Assembly (NCBI GenBank): GCA_002336915.1
Contig: DDET01000019.1
Location: 123,020 to 187,019, forward strand
Source of the DNA: Bacteroidetes bacterium UBA1947
Lineage (GTDB): Bacteria > Bacteroidota > Bacteroidia > Chitinophagales > Chitinophagaceae
DNA: 64,000 nucleotides
Direction of reading: 5' to 3'
In this document: positions 1 to 9,260 of the stretch, piece after piece
Numbering within the stretch: position 1 is the stretch's first letter
Layout: every line of letters begins with the position of its first letter
Translations under genes and position numbers: made by a program
The notes under the pieces: model-generated
What the model was told of the DNA's origin: nothing
What the model saw: only the letters and a program-made list of their open reading frames with translations
Databases searched by the model: none

Positions 1-804
1 GTCCTTGGTACTATAAGCAAATGCACTGGTCTGAACTTCAAGACCTATCGCATCTGTTTTGGTTTCTCCTTTAATATTACCTTTATCATTGAATACCCAC
101 CAGATGTACTGATCGCCGGTGATATCCGGATAGTCACCGTCCTGGTAATTATAATGGCCATCGCCGTTAAAGTCCACATAAGGTGCGTACTCGTAAGTGC
201 TGGCAGTGGTTAACACATGAAGTGCATTACCATTATTACCCTTGGCGTAGATGTTACCTTTAGCAGGCCATTCCTTGATCACGTCAAACTTCGGATCGCC
301 AGGCTCGGCACCCTGCCTGAATAATTCTTTGAACTCATTTACCGTACTTTTGTCCACTTTCCAAAAACGGTCCCACTCGGAGCAAGAGGCAGCGTCAATA
401 GTATTTGAGTTGGCAGGGTCAAGAGGGCCGGGCCAATAGTCATTACCATTCTGGCGGTAAGTTTGTGCAGCCACTTTCAATTGTCCCTGCGCATCATAAC
501 CACCGATCCAGGAAGAACCGGCAAAAAGCGAGTTCTTATTAGACCCCTTTGGTATTTCATAAGCTGCTGAGCCGGTACCACGGTCATACCACATATCACC
601 ACCCGTCATTATCCTTGCACTGACGTTATTGATATTCAGGTCTATAGCTGACTGGGCCTCTTTACAGCCTGAAGCAGTACTTTTTAACTGCGCATTGCTC
701 TTCTTAAAGTTAACGTCAGGTAATGCACTTGCATGCATCGCCATACCCATCATTCCTGTAAGGGCTGCAGCTATAGCCAAACTTTTATTGTTCTTAAGCA
801 TCAT
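1..804 (-). CDS. Partial secreted protein of T9SS cargo type (C-terminus beyond left edge)
   Basis: The frame is open to the window edge, giving 268 codons that begin with two consecutive Met codons. An N-terminal hydrophobic stretch (MMLKNNKSLAIAAALTGMMG) looks like a signal peptide. Around residues 210-225 there is a calcium-loop-like motif, DFNGDGHYNYQDGDYPD, and nearby are GGDMWYDRGTG and FAGSSWIGGYD. This pattern is familiar from very large Bacteroidota surface proteins that end in a T9SS sorting domain; that end is not in the window, so secretion by T9SS is inferred. The gene starts only 33 bases after the TonB receptor gene and is probably co-transcribed with it, suggesting the two work together at the outer membrane. 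No substrate is indicated. Confidence 0.7.
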   Translation of the reverse strand, partial: MMLKNNKSLAIAAALTGMMGMAMHASALPDVNFKKSNAQLKSTASGCKEAQSAIDLNINNVSARIMTGGDMWYDRGTGSAAYEIPKGSNKNSLFAGSSWIGGYDAQGQLKVAAQTYRQNGNDYWPGPLDPANSNTIDAASCSEWDRFWKVDKSTVNEFKELFRQGAEPGDPKFDVIKEWPAKGNIYAKGNNGNALHVLTTASTYEYAPYVDFNGDGHYNYQDGDYPDITGDQYIWWVFNDKGNIKGETKTDAIGLEVQTSAFAYSTKD

Positions 805-837
805 AACTTATTTAAAAAAGTTATTAACAAATATTAT

Positions 838-3800
838 TTAGAAATTCAGATTCAATCCAATTGTCATTCTCCGCGGCAAATTGTAATTATACGGGTTGTC
901 GATATTTATAGAATATACATCTTTATATGCCTGGGCATTGGTTTGCGTAGTGGCAGCAACAATCCCCTGTGCAGATGTCAGGTAACCATCATCGTCCGGA
1001 CGGCCTGTATAACCATATACGGTGATAACATCCTTGATATTAAACAGGTTTTGGAAGTAGATGAATCCGTTGAGATACAAAGGCTTCTTACGCTTTACAG
1101 CTGTTTCACCGGCAGGTTGTTTTTTAGCCGACCTGAGTGAGAAGTCTTTGTCGATACGCATATCCATCATATAGTGCCATGGCAGGCGCGAGCCGTTTAT
1201 CTGGCCCTGTACAGTCCTATTGCTTGGATTCGCGTCCAAACGCTTTGTGTATGGCTCACCGCTTCTTGCAGAAAGGTTGAAGTTAACACCTGCATTCTGC
1301 AGGATGTGCATTCCACCTACCACGGGACCGGCACCTTCATCATAACGGTAGTCAATATTAGCAGTTATCAGGTGGCGTGAATCGTAATCCAGATCACTCA
1401 CATAACGCAAATTAGGGACACCGGCGTTTATAAGATTCTGGATCAGCCCGTTAGTACCAACAGTGTTAGCATTACCGGCATTGCCTGATGCATCGCCCGA
1501 ACCGGTACCTTCTGCAAACTGGAGCGTATAATTGATCTTCATACGGATATTGCCAAAGCGGCGCAGATCATAGCTCAGTGTCATACCCTTGGTAGTAGAA
1601 AAGTCCCTGTTACCGTAGGTATAATAGGTTGTAGGCCATGCATACAGATATGGGCGAACCTGGATCATATCTTTACGCTCCCTGTAGAAACCGGAGATGG
1701 TTATTGCCGACTGTTTGGTAAGTACCTGTTGGAAACCTACTTCATAGTCAAACATTTTTTCGGGTTTCAGATCGTTATTATCGATGATCGAGTTAGCCTG
1801 CTGCGGCAGGAAATAATAATCATATGGTGTTGCAAAATTCCTTCCGCCCCTTGGCCTTTGCACTATCACATCGTAGTGTGCATAGAAGTTGGCAACTGTG
1901 GATATAGGGAAAGAGAAAGAGATACGTGGCGCTACGTTAACCTGTGGTTTGTAATCGGTGAACGAAGTACTTGCATCAAAACCTGATGAGTCATTTATTT
2001 TAGTGTTGGGGTCTTTCAGGAATGGCTGAGGAGGAAGGCCACCGCTGGCTACAGAAAGTACAGATGGGTCCTGCAGCACATTACCCTGGGCATCATACCA
2101 CTCGTCGCCATTACGGAAACCAATGATATTAGGCCTCTGCGAAGAGTTGTTATCTACATATACCACGTAATTATCGCCCATGTTGGCGGGAATATTACCG
2201 GTAGGTGTTTTTGCATTGGTATTCTTACCGCCTTGGGTAGTGTTGTTTTTCACGTCGCCCACGGTATTCTCTTCATACAATGAATATGGGTCCTTTAATA
2301 CTTTGGTATTAGCGTCAAAACGGTCGACACGTACACCTATATTGAAATCAATATCTTTATACTTGAAATGATCCTGGAGGTAAGCGGCCGTATAGCTGGG
2401 ACGGCTGGCGCCTATGTTACGGGTAAAGCTACCATCAGCCTGGGGCTTAAAATAATCATTAAAATTTATATTCTCTTTCTGCTTTTTGCCGGTATAATCG
2501 TAGCCATAATAGCTCACCATCGGGTGACCGCTATTCAGCAATTCATCGGGCGAGAACATATCAAGAGATAAAGTGTTGGGGTCTACATTATCGACATTCA
2601 GGTAATCAACACCGTTCGGATCGAGGCCCAGCTTTTCCCTCAGATGCTTATCGAAAGTTGATTGCTGTGAAAGAACGGCCTTTTTGTTGAAAAACACGGT
2701 ATCAAAAACACTAGGTATGATCACGCCTGCTTTTACCTGGTCCCAGGTATAAACATTCCCGTTTATCTTATACATAGGATTTGCAAGGTCCAGGTCAGTT
2801 ATATGGTTGTTTTGTAAAGACCTCATAACTTGCCACAATGAACTTTGGCCTTGTCCGGAGGGGTTTGCATAAGCTGCATAGCCCCTGCCGGTGCGCTGCT
2901 GGTAGTACAAACCAAACTGTATGGAGTGCCTGGTCTTACCCAGCAACAGATCGAACGAGGCATCAGCGGTCACGGCAAACTGGTTGGTATTGGTATAGCT
3001 GTATGAGGATAAAGAGGTTCCCGTATTTGCAAAAGTGTTGTAAATATTAGCAGGCATATCACCGTTCAACATCGCATTATTGGCCCTGATATCAACTATA
3101 TCCGCAGGGATTGTCCCGTTGAGGTTGTAATATTCACTTGTATAGTTTGCCAGTAGCGGGTTCAGATCAGAGCGTTCAAATAATACCTGCTGCGGGAACC
3201 TGTTACCCTGCAGCCTGTACATATAGTGCTTGGTGCTGTCGTCGTATGTATAAAGATAGCCCGGTGCATATTGGCGGTCGAACTTACCTACATACTCATA
3301 TTCAAATATATTCTTCTTGAAGTTCGGGTCCTGCCTTTGAAAATGCTCTACCTGGTAATCGGCCTGTATAGAGTAGTAGGCGTTTTGTATGGCGCTTTGT
3401 TTCTCAGTACCACCGCTTTTGCCAAATCTCTGGGTAAATTTCAGGTAACCGCGACCTGTAGTACTTATATCCTGGGGGATGGCAGAAGATGCAAATGGCA
3501 TATATGACCTGTAGCCGGGATTTTCAGCAAAGGTGCTTCCGTTTTTATAGTTAAAGCTACCACCGGCGGTCAGGTTCATGTTATCGGCCACCTGGAAATC
3601 CAGTTTACCGTTGGCCCTGCCTTCGAATATAGCCGCATTAGGACGCACCTTTACTTTGTGCATATCTGCTTTGGTGATATACTCGCCTGAGTACTTATAT
3701 ATTACTGTACCATTTTCGTTAAGCGACCTGGTGAGCGGATTTTGCTCTACGCCGGTCCTTGCATCGTCATTCACTACCCAGCTGCCGCCATAATATGGGC

Positions 3801-4659
3801 TTCTGTCTTTATCATACCAGGCTTCAGCTCCAAAAAGGAAGCCAATAACGGGCTTTTTGTTGCCCATACTGTCTTTGCGGCTATATAAAGGTCCGGAAAG
3901 ATTAAAGGAAGCCATGTTGTGATTGTAGCCGTCAATAGAGTGCTCCAGGCGAAGGCCACCGAGGAAATCTTTAGAAGGGCCCCTTGTGGTTACATTAACA
4001 ACAGCACCGGTCGCATCGCCATATTTGGCAGGAAGGCCTGATGACAGTACGTCGACCTGGTCGATCATACCCTGCGGAAGATCGGGTGTAGCACCATTCA
4101 TTATCACACCATCCAATATGAACTGGGTAGCGTTACCACGGCCGCCAAAGGCGTTCAGGTCACCACCGGAGCGGCTGATATGGATACCGGGACTGGCAAC
4201 TGCTACCAGGTCGGATGTATTGGTGATACCTGTATTCTTAATATCCTTGGCATCCAGTACGCCATGGGGGTGTCCTATTTCGATCAGGGGTACTTTATAC
4301 GATATTACCGTAGCTTCCTGAAGCTGATTTACATTCAATGCGAGCGCGAAGTTCAGCTTGGTAGTGCTTCCTTCACGCACTACTACGTCTTTGTATATCT
4401 TTGGAGTGTAGCCCGTGTATGATACTTTAACTTCGAAATTACTACCTGTGGCCAGGGGAGAAACAACGTAGTTACCGTCAACATCCGTAACAGCACCACC
4501 CCTGGCAATACCGCCGGATGTTACCTGCACAATAGCCCCTATGACCGGTTCTTTCTTTTCATCTATTACTTTACCGGTTATTTCACCGGACTGTGCCAGG
4601 GCTGTACCTGCAACACCAACTAATAGCAATACGAATAAATAACGTAATGTACGTGCCAT
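838..4659 (-). CDS. TonB-dependent receptor with carboxypeptidase-regulatory-like domain
   Basis: A 1273-residue outer-membrane receptor. The chosen start is MARTLRYLFVLLLVG, which gives a clean signal peptide ending near ALAQ; an upstream in-frame Met at 4686 would add nine residues that spoil it. Residues about 24-105 form the carboxypeptidase-regulatory-like fold (GEITGKVIDEKKEPVIGA) common to Bacteroidota receptors. The plug follows (GITNTSDLVAVASPGI, GGRGNATQFILDGV, GDATGAVVNVTTRG), then a long beta-barrel ending in the typical aromatic C-terminus, LNLNF. It would import or bind a large substrate using TonB energy; the substrate cannot be read from the sequence. It is longer than usual TonB receptors and precedes a secreted T9SS-type partner. 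A box TATCTTTA at 4703-4696 may be its -7 element. Confidence 0.9.
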   Translation of the reverse strand: MARTLRYLFVLLLVGVAGTALAQSGEITGKVIDEKKEPVIGAIVQVTSGGIARGGAVTDVDGNYVVSPLATGSNFEVKVSYTGYTPKIYKDVVVREGSTTKLNFALALNVNQLQEATVISYKVPLIEIGHPHGVLDAKDIKNTGITNTSDLVAVASPGIHISRSGGDLNAFGGRGNATQFILDGVIMNGATPDLPQGMIDQVDVLSSGLPAKYGDATGAVVNVTTRGPSKDFLGGLRLEHSIDGYNHNMASFNLSGPLYSRKDSMGNKKPVIGFLFGAEAWYDKDRSPYYGGSWVVNDDARTGVEQNPLTRSLNENGTVIYKYSGEYITKADMHKVKVRPNAAIFEGRANGKLDFQVADNMNLTAGGSFNYKNGSTFAENPGYRSYMPFASSAIPQDISTTGRGYLKFTQRFGKSGGTEKQSAIQNAYYSIQADYQVEHFQRQDPNFKKNIFEYEYVGKFDRQYAPGYLYTYDDSTKHYMYRLQGNRFPQQVLFERSDLNPLLANYTSEYYNLNGTIPADIVDIRANNAMLNGDMPANIYNTFANTGTSLSSYSYTNTNQFAVTADASFDLLLGKTRHSIQFGLYYQQRTGRGYAAYANPSGQGQSSLWQVMRSLQNNHITDLDLANPMYKINGNVYTWDQVKAGVIIPSVFDTVFFNKKAVLSQQSTFDKHLREKLGLDPNGVDYLNVDNVDPNTLSLDMFSPDELLNSGHPMVSYYGYDYTGKKQKENINFNDYFKPQADGSFTRNIGASRPSYTAAYLQDHFKYKDIDFNIGVRVDRFDANTKVLKDPYSLYEENTVGDVKNNTTQGGKNTNAKTPTGNIPANMGDNYVVYVDNNSSQRPNIIGFRNGDEWYDAQGNVLQDPSVLSVASGGLPPQPFLKDPNTKINDSSGFDASTSFTDYKPQVNVAPRISFSFPISTVANFYAHYDVIVQRPRGGRNFATPYDYYFLPQQANSIIDNNDLKPEKMFDYEVGFQQVLTKQSAITISGFYRERKDMIQVRPYLYAWPTTYYTYGNRDFSTTKGMTLSYDLRRFGNIRMKINYTLQFAEGTGSGDASGNAGNANTVGTNGLIQNLINAGVPNLRYVSDLDYDSRHLITANIDYRYDEGAGPVVGGMHILQNAGVNFNLSARSGEPYTKRLDANPSNRTVQGQINGSRLPWHYMMDMRIDKDFSLRSAKKQPAGETAVKRKKPLYLNGFIYFQNLFNIKDVITVYGYTGRPDDDGYLTSAQGIVAATTQTNAQAYKDVYSINIDNPYNYNLPRRMTIGLNLNF

Positions 4660-4774
4660 ATCCTGCAATAAATATTTTTTAACCAAAGAAGGCGGTAAAG
4701 ATAAAAATTCCTGTTAAAATTCCGTTCGTTAACATAAATATTTTCCAAAAAACTTGCTTATAATGAACAAATTA

Positions 4775-5710
4775 CTAACCTGTGACAATTTTCCTTAATA
4801 GTGTTTCGCTCATTTTAAACAGCGCCTCGAAACTATAACCTGCGATATGCGGTGTGATTATTACATTGGGTAAATTCACCATTTCATCAAGTAAAGCTTT
4901 TGTGGCTGCGCTCATCCTGTCTATCGGTTCTTCTTCCCATACATCTAAGCAAGCTCCTTTTATTTTTCCTGTCTTCAAACCTTTGAACAATGTATTTGTA
5001 TCTGTTACCTTACCTCTAGACGTGTTGACCACCACAAAATCTTTGGTCATGTTTGTAATAAAACTGTCATTTAGATAGTGAATGGTGTCCTTTTGTAACG
5101 GAACATGAAAACTAATTATATCAGCTTTATCAAATATAGGCTGCAGATCCGGGCAGTTTTCTACATAGTCCGGCATATTGTCGTTTGTGTATTTATCGTA
5201 CACCAGTATGCTCATGTCAAATGCTCCCAGTTTCCTGGCCAGGGCCCGCCCGGTATGCCCGAAACCAATGATACCAATGGTCTTGCCTTCCAGCTCTGTA
5301 CCCCTGTTCTCGTCGCGCAGCCAAAGGCCTTTTCTTATTTCGTTGTTGCTTAAGCTTATTTTTTTATTAAGGCTCAAAAGCATACCCAGCGCATGTTCCG
5401 CTACAGCATTGCTATTCCCTTCAGGGCTGCCGTAACATTTGATGCCTTTGCTTTCGGCGTAGGGCACATCAATCACCTCCATACCTGAACCCATGCGGCC
5501 TATCCATTTAAGTAACGGCGCCGCATCCAGCAACTCTTTATCTAATTGCAGCCTTGTGGATGTGACGATGCCCACACAATCTTTCACTAATGCACAGGCA
5601 GCAGCCTGCATTATTTTTTCTTCAGTTACCAATTCATATCCTGCGGCTATAAGCCCATCGCTAAGTATGGTGTGTATCGGTGCTGCTATCAGTACTTTTC
5701 CTATGCTCAT
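4775..5710 (-). CDS. D-isomer-specific 2-hydroxyacid dehydrogenase family protein
   Basis: A 311-residue cytoplasmic NAD(P)-dependent oxidoreductase of the phosphoglycerate/lactate dehydrogenase family. The nucleotide-binding Rossmann motif GIIGFGHTGRALARKLG lies near residue 145. The catalytic triad of the family is visible: Arg in NTSRGKV, Glu in VWEEEP and His in TPHIAG. There is no C-terminal ACT regulatory domain, so it is the short form, and substrate choice between 3-phosphoglycerate and other 2-hydroxyacids is open. Its ATG overlaps the stop of rsmA by four bases, so the two are translationally coupled on the minus strand, although no functional link is obvious. Confidence 0.88.
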   Translation of the reverse strand: MSIGKVLIAAPIHTILSDGLIAAGYELVTEEKIMQAAACALVKDCVGIVTSTRLQLDKELLDAAPLLKWIGRMGSGMEVIDVPYAESKGIKCYGSPEGNSNAVAEHALGMLLSLNKKISLSNNEIRKGLWLRDENRGTELEGKTIGIIGFGHTGRALARKLGAFDMSILVYDKYTNDNMPDYVENCPDLQPIFDKADIISFHVPLQKDTIHYLNDSFITNMTKDFVVVNTSRGKVTDTNTLFKGLKTGKIKGACLDVWEEEPIDRMSAATKALLDEMVNLPNVIITPHIAGYSFEALFKMSETLLRKIVTG

Positions 5711-6465
5711 GGCTGGTATTGCTTATGCAATGCTACAAAATCGGCTACAGATAATTGCTCGGCCCTTTTATCCATAACAGGGTTGCTCAATGCCTCAGGT
5801 GGAAGGGTTCCCTTCCATGCATTCCTCAGTGTTTTGCGGCGCTGGTTAAAGGCTGTTTTTACGAAGTTGATGAACTTCTTTTTGTTTTCTATACTATGCG
5901 GGTTGCCCAGGTTCGTGAAGCGCACCACACCGCTTTTTACTTTGGGCGGGGGATTGAAACAATTTTCATGCACATCAAAAAGGTATTCAACGGAAAAAAA
6001 TGCCTGCATCAGCACGCTTAAGATGCCATATACTTTTGAGCCCGGCCCTGAAGCGATGCGTAGCGCCACCTCTTTCTGGAACATCCCGATCACTTCATCT
6101 ACCTGCGGCTCCCAATCGAGCATCTTGAATAAAATAGGCGATGATATATTATACGGAAAATTACCTATAACACTGAAATGGCCTTCGAAAGGTGCATCAG
6201 CTTTAAGTATATCCTGTTCTATTATCTTATCCTTTAATACAGGGTAGGTTTTATGCAGGTATTGTACTTTTTCTGCATCCACCTCTATGGCCTTATAATC
6301 TACATCCGGCAGCTCTATAAGGTATTTCGTAATGGCGCCACCACCGGGACCTATCTCCAGCAGTTGCATACCGGGCTTGTGTACCAGTTGCCCCACTATC
6401 TTCCGGCACACATTATCATCTTGCAGGAAATGCTGCCCCAGGCTCTTCTTAAGTGTGTACTGCAT
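5707..6465 (-). CDS. rsmA: 16S rRNA dimethyladenosine transferase RsmA (KsgA)
   Basis: A 252-residue S-adenosylmethionine-dependent enzyme that dimethylates two adjacent adenines in the 3'-terminal helix of 16S rRNA during small-subunit maturation. Family hallmarks are in order: the N-terminal KKSLGQHFLQDDNV, the SAM-binding loop LLEIGPGGGAITKYL, the acidic EVDAEK, and the catalytic NFPYNISSPIL (NxPY). Length is normal. It is the first gene of a two-gene minus-strand unit, with its stop overlapping the start of the dehydrogenase gene. Upstream is CACTTTTG, one mismatch from the TAnnTTTG box, only four bases from the ATG, which would make the mRNA almost leaderless. Confidence 0.95.
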   Translation of the reverse strand: MQYTLKKSLGQHFLQDDNVCRKIVGQLVHKPGMQLLEIGPGGGAITKYLIELPDVDYKAIEVDAEKVQYLHKTYPVLKDKIIEQDILKADAPFEGHFSVIGNFPYNISSPILFKMLDWEPQVDEVIGMFQKEVALRIASGPGSKVYGILSVLMQAFFSVEYLFDVHENCFNPPPKVKSGVVRFTNLGNPHSIENKKKFINFVKTAFNQRRKTLRNAWKGTLPPEALSNPVMDKRAEQLSVADFVALHKQYQP

Positions 6466-6558
6466 GCTGCAAAAGTGAAAAGTAAAAAGCCAAAAGCCAA
6501 AAATTCTTTTTAAATGTCATTCAACGGATCAACCCAATCAACAAATCAACTAATCAGC

Positions 6559-6566
6559 TACCTTTG
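6559..6566 (+). promoter_or_regulatory. -7 promoter box TACCTTTG of leucyl aminopeptidase gene
   Basis: Matches the Bacteroidota -7 consensus TAnnTTTG exactly. The ATG follows five bases after the box, so the predicted transcript would start at or next to the start codon. No clear -33 TTG was found at the expected distance. Confidence 0.5.
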
Positions 6567-6570
6567 CGCC

Positions 6571-8007
6571 ATGGAATTTAAACTACTCAACAAGACATCA
6601 AAAAAGCACCAGTTATACATCATAGATAATGAAGCTTCTTTAAAACAGGTAACGGAATTAAGTAGGGATGAAAGCTCTTTTGTATCTGCCAAACTTAAAA
6701 ATGACCAGTCTTTTGTTTCCATCAACCAGTACGGCCGCTATGTTTGCGTTTACTTGCTGAAAAGTAAGAGTACGGCATCGCAAACGGATGAAATGCTGCG
6801 AAAAGCCGGTGCCGACCTGCAGGCATTTGCCAACAAACTGAAACTGGACGAAATAACCATTAATAATCTCTCAGCCCAATACAATGCTGCATATTTAATA
6901 GGCGAAGGCCTTGCATTGGCCAATTACCAGTTCCTTAAATATAAGACCGAAGCAAAAAAGCAGGAGAATACCCTTAAGGTGGTAAACTATGCACCCAAGT
7001 CTATATCCATAAAGGAGGTAAACCAGCTTTCGGTTATTACAGATGCAATATACCGTGCGCGCACTTTGGTGAACGAACCGCTGAACTTCCTTACTGCTAC
7101 CCAACTGGCAAAAGAGATAGCCACCATGGGCAAAGAAGCCGGCTTCAAAGTGACCACGCTGAATAAAGCGCAAATAGTAAAAGAAAAGATGGGCGGGCTG
7201 CTGGCAGTGAACAGGGGTAGCATAGACCCGCCAACATTTACTGTAATGGAATACAAGCCTGCAAAGGCATTGAACAAAAAACCTATAGTGCTGGTGGGCA
7301 AAGGCGTGGTGTACGATACAGGTGGCCTTTCTTTGAAACCGACCGCGAACTCCATGGACCGCATGAAAAGCGACATGAGCGGAGCTGCACTGGTAAGCTG
7401 CGCAATGTTTGCCATAGCTAAATTGAAACTGCCTTTGCATGTGATAGCACTGGTGCCTGCAACTGATAACAGGCCGGGTGAAGACGCTTATGTACCGGGT
7501 GATGTGGTAACTATGTACAGTGGCGCTTTTGTAGAGGTATTGAATACTGATGCCGAAGGCCGTATGATACTGGGCGATGCACTGCACTGGGCAAAACGCT
7601 ACAAACCCGAGCTGGTTCTTGACTTTGCCACACTAACAGGCGCAGCCTCTGTTGCTGTGGGCGAGCATGGCATTGTATGTATGGGCACTGCCGATGAAAA
7701 TACAAAGAAAGCATTCCGTGACAGTGGCTTCCGCCAGTATGAAAGACTGGTAGAGTACCCGCTCTGGGACGAATATGGCGACATGATCAAATCGGAAGTG
7801 GCTGATATCAAGAACATAGGCGGCGCAAGTGGCGGTGCCATTACCGCAGGTAAATTCCTGCAGCACTTTACCGACTATCCATGGATGCACTTTGACATAG
7901 CGGGTGTATCTTTTGCAGGCGGCAAAAAAGGATACCAGACATATGGCGGCACAGGCTATGGTATGCGTATGCTGCTCGATTTCCTGATGAACTATGGCAA
8001 GGTTTAA
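6571..8007 (+). CDS. Leucyl aminopeptidase, M17 family
   Basis: A 478-residue cytosolic metallopeptidase that removes N-terminal residues from peptides. M17 signatures are present: the metal-binding GVVYDTGGLSLKP and the diagnostic NTDAEGRMILGDAL, with the further acidic and Lys ligands around KSDMSGAA. Residues 1-150 form the divergent N-terminal domain and 160-478 the catalytic domain. I place the start at MEFKLLNKTSK because the 19 extra residues available upstream (from 6514) run through the promoter box and a low-complexity AATCAAC repeat tract. The gene stands alone, followed 88 bases later by pdxA. Confidence 0.93.
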   Translation: MEFKLLNKTSKKHQLYIIDNEASLKQVTELSRDESSFVSAKLKNDQSFVSINQYGRYVCVYLLKSKSTASQTDEMLRKAGADLQAFANKLKLDEITINNLSAQYNAAYLIGEGLALANYQFLKYKTEAKKQENTLKVVNYAPKSISIKEVNQLSVITDAIYRARTLVNEPLNFLTATQLAKEIATMGKEAGFKVTTLNKAQIVKEKMGGLLAVNRGSIDPPTFTVMEYKPAKALNKKPIVLVGKGVVYDTGGLSLKPTANSMDRMKSDMSGAALVSCAMFAIAKLKLPLHVIALVPATDNRPGEDAYVPGDVVTMYSGAFVEVLNTDAEGRMILGDALHWAKRYKPELVLDFATLTGAASVAVGEHGIVCMGTADENTKKAFRDSGFRQYERLVEYPLWDEYGDMIKSEVADIKNIGGASGGAITAGKFLQHFTDYPWMHFDIAGVSFAGGKKGYQTYGGTGYGMRMLLDFLMNYGKV

Positions 8008-8052
8008 TTAAATTCGCCCTGCGTAGAGTTTATTAATTACTAATTCACCAAA

Positions 8053-8080
8053 ATTTGCACATTTCCATATTTGCACATTT
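8053..8080 (+). repeat. Direct repeat ATTTGCACATTT x2 before pdxA
   Basis: The 12-mer ATTTGCACATTT occurs at 8053-8064 and 8069-8080, 16 bases apart, ending 15 bases before the pdxA start. It belongs to the low-complexity word tracts seen upstream of several genes in this window. Confidence 0.6.
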
Positions 8081-8095
8081 TCACATTAAAAAGGC

Positions 8096-9181
8096 ATGCT
8101 AAACGAAAGACCGGTAATAGGTATTACCACAGGTGATATAAACGGCATAGGACCGGAGCTGATCATTAAAACGCTCTCCGACAGCCGTATACTGGACCTG
8201 TGTACCCCTGTTGTATTTGCTTCAAACAAGGTGATCAATTACTATCGCCGCATTATAACTGAAGTTCCTTTCAATTTTTCAAGCACTAAGGACTTTACCA
8301 AGCTCAACCCTAAACAGGTAAATATTTTTAACTGCTGGGAAGAAGAAGTGCCGATACAGCCGGGCGCCCTTACTGATACAGGTGGCAAATATGCCATCCG
8401 CTCGCTGATGGTAGCTGCACAGTGCCTGAAGGACGGCCAACTGGATGCATTGGTGACCGCACCTATACATAAAGGCAATACACAACTTCCCGATTTCCCA
8501 TACACAGGCCATACACCCTTCCTGAAAGAAAAATTCGGTGCAAAAGATGTATTGATGCTGCTGTATAGCGAAAAGCTGCGTGTTGGTTTGGCTACGGAGC
8601 ATATACCTATTTCAAAAGTTGCTGCAGCTATTACTAAAGAACTGTTGCAGTCTAAACTCGGCATACTGCGTGAGTCATTGATAAAAGACTTTGGTATCGA
8701 TAAGCCAAAGATCGCGGTACTGGGCTTAAACCCACATGCGGGCGATGACGGGCATATAGGCAACGAAGAGCAAACCACCATCAGGCCTGTAATAGAAGCA
8801 ATGCAGCAGCAAGGCCATTTGGTTTATGGTCCTTATGGTGCTGATGCATTTTTTGCAAGGAGTAGTTATTTACAATTCGACGCTGTGCTGGCCATGTACC
8901 ACGATCAGGGACTTGCACCATTTAAGAGTATAGCCGGTGGTGAGGGAGTGAACTTCACCGCAGGTATGTCGGTAGTACGTACCTCGCCAGATCATGGTAC
9001 TGCATTCGACATTGCGGGTAAAAATATTGCCGATACCACCTCTTTCAGCGAAGCTATCTTCCAATGCCTTGACCTGCTCAGGCATCGCGAAGAATATGCT
9101 GCAAACACAGCCAATCCACTGCGTCGCGGCAGGATAGAGAAAGAAAAAGAGGACGAAACAGAGAAAGCTGCGGAAGCATAA
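8096..9181 (+). CDS. pdxA: 4-hydroxythreonine-4-phosphate dehydrogenase PdxA
   Basis: A 361-residue NAD-dependent enzyme of pyridoxal 5'-phosphate synthesis (the DXP-dependent route), oxidising 4-phosphohydroxy-L-threonine for ring closure by PdxJ. Visible motifs are the N-terminal GITTGDINGIGPEL and the three metal-binding histidines in APIHKGN, LNPHAGDDGHIGNEE and AMYHDQGLAPFK. The last roughly 20 residues are a charged Arg/Lys/Glu tail that is not part of the catalytic core. It is followed by a strong terminator, so it is the end of its unit. No other pyridoxine gene is in the window. Confidence 0.95.
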   Translation: MLNERPVIGITTGDINGIGPELIIKTLSDSRILDLCTPVVFASNKVINYYRRIITEVPFNFSSTKDFTKLNPKQVNIFNCWEEEVPIQPGALTDTGGKYAIRSLMVAAQCLKDGQLDALVTAPIHKGNTQLPDFPYTGHTPFLKEKFGAKDVLMLLYSEKLRVGLATEHIPISKVAAAITKELLQSKLGILRESLIKDFGIDKPKIAVLGLNPHAGDDGHIGNEEQTTIRPVIEAMQQQGHLVYGPYGADAFFARSSYLQFDAVLAMYHDQGLAPFKSIAGGEGVNFTAGMSVVRTSPDHGTAFDIAGKNIADTTSFSEAIFQCLDLLRHREEYAANTANPLRRGRIEKEKEDETEKAAEA

Positions 9182-9207
9182 TATTTTACATATAACTTAA
9201 TTTCTTG

Positions 9208-9238
9208 TCCCGCCGGCTCCCGCTGGCGGGATTTTTTA
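9208..9238 (+). terminator. Rho-independent terminator after pdxA
   Basis: Inverted arms TCCCGCC (9208-9214) and GGCGGGA (9225-9231), with extra GC pairs in the loop, followed by a T-run at 9232-9237. Confidence 0.85.
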
Positions 9239-9260
9239 TGTTGTCAGCTAAACAATCCTC

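Noticed and set aside
6895..7587. A 230-codon minus-strand frame opposite the aminopeptidase gene
   Set aside because: It lies entirely inside a clear M17 peptidase gene and has an unnatural Cys/His/Tyr-rich composition.
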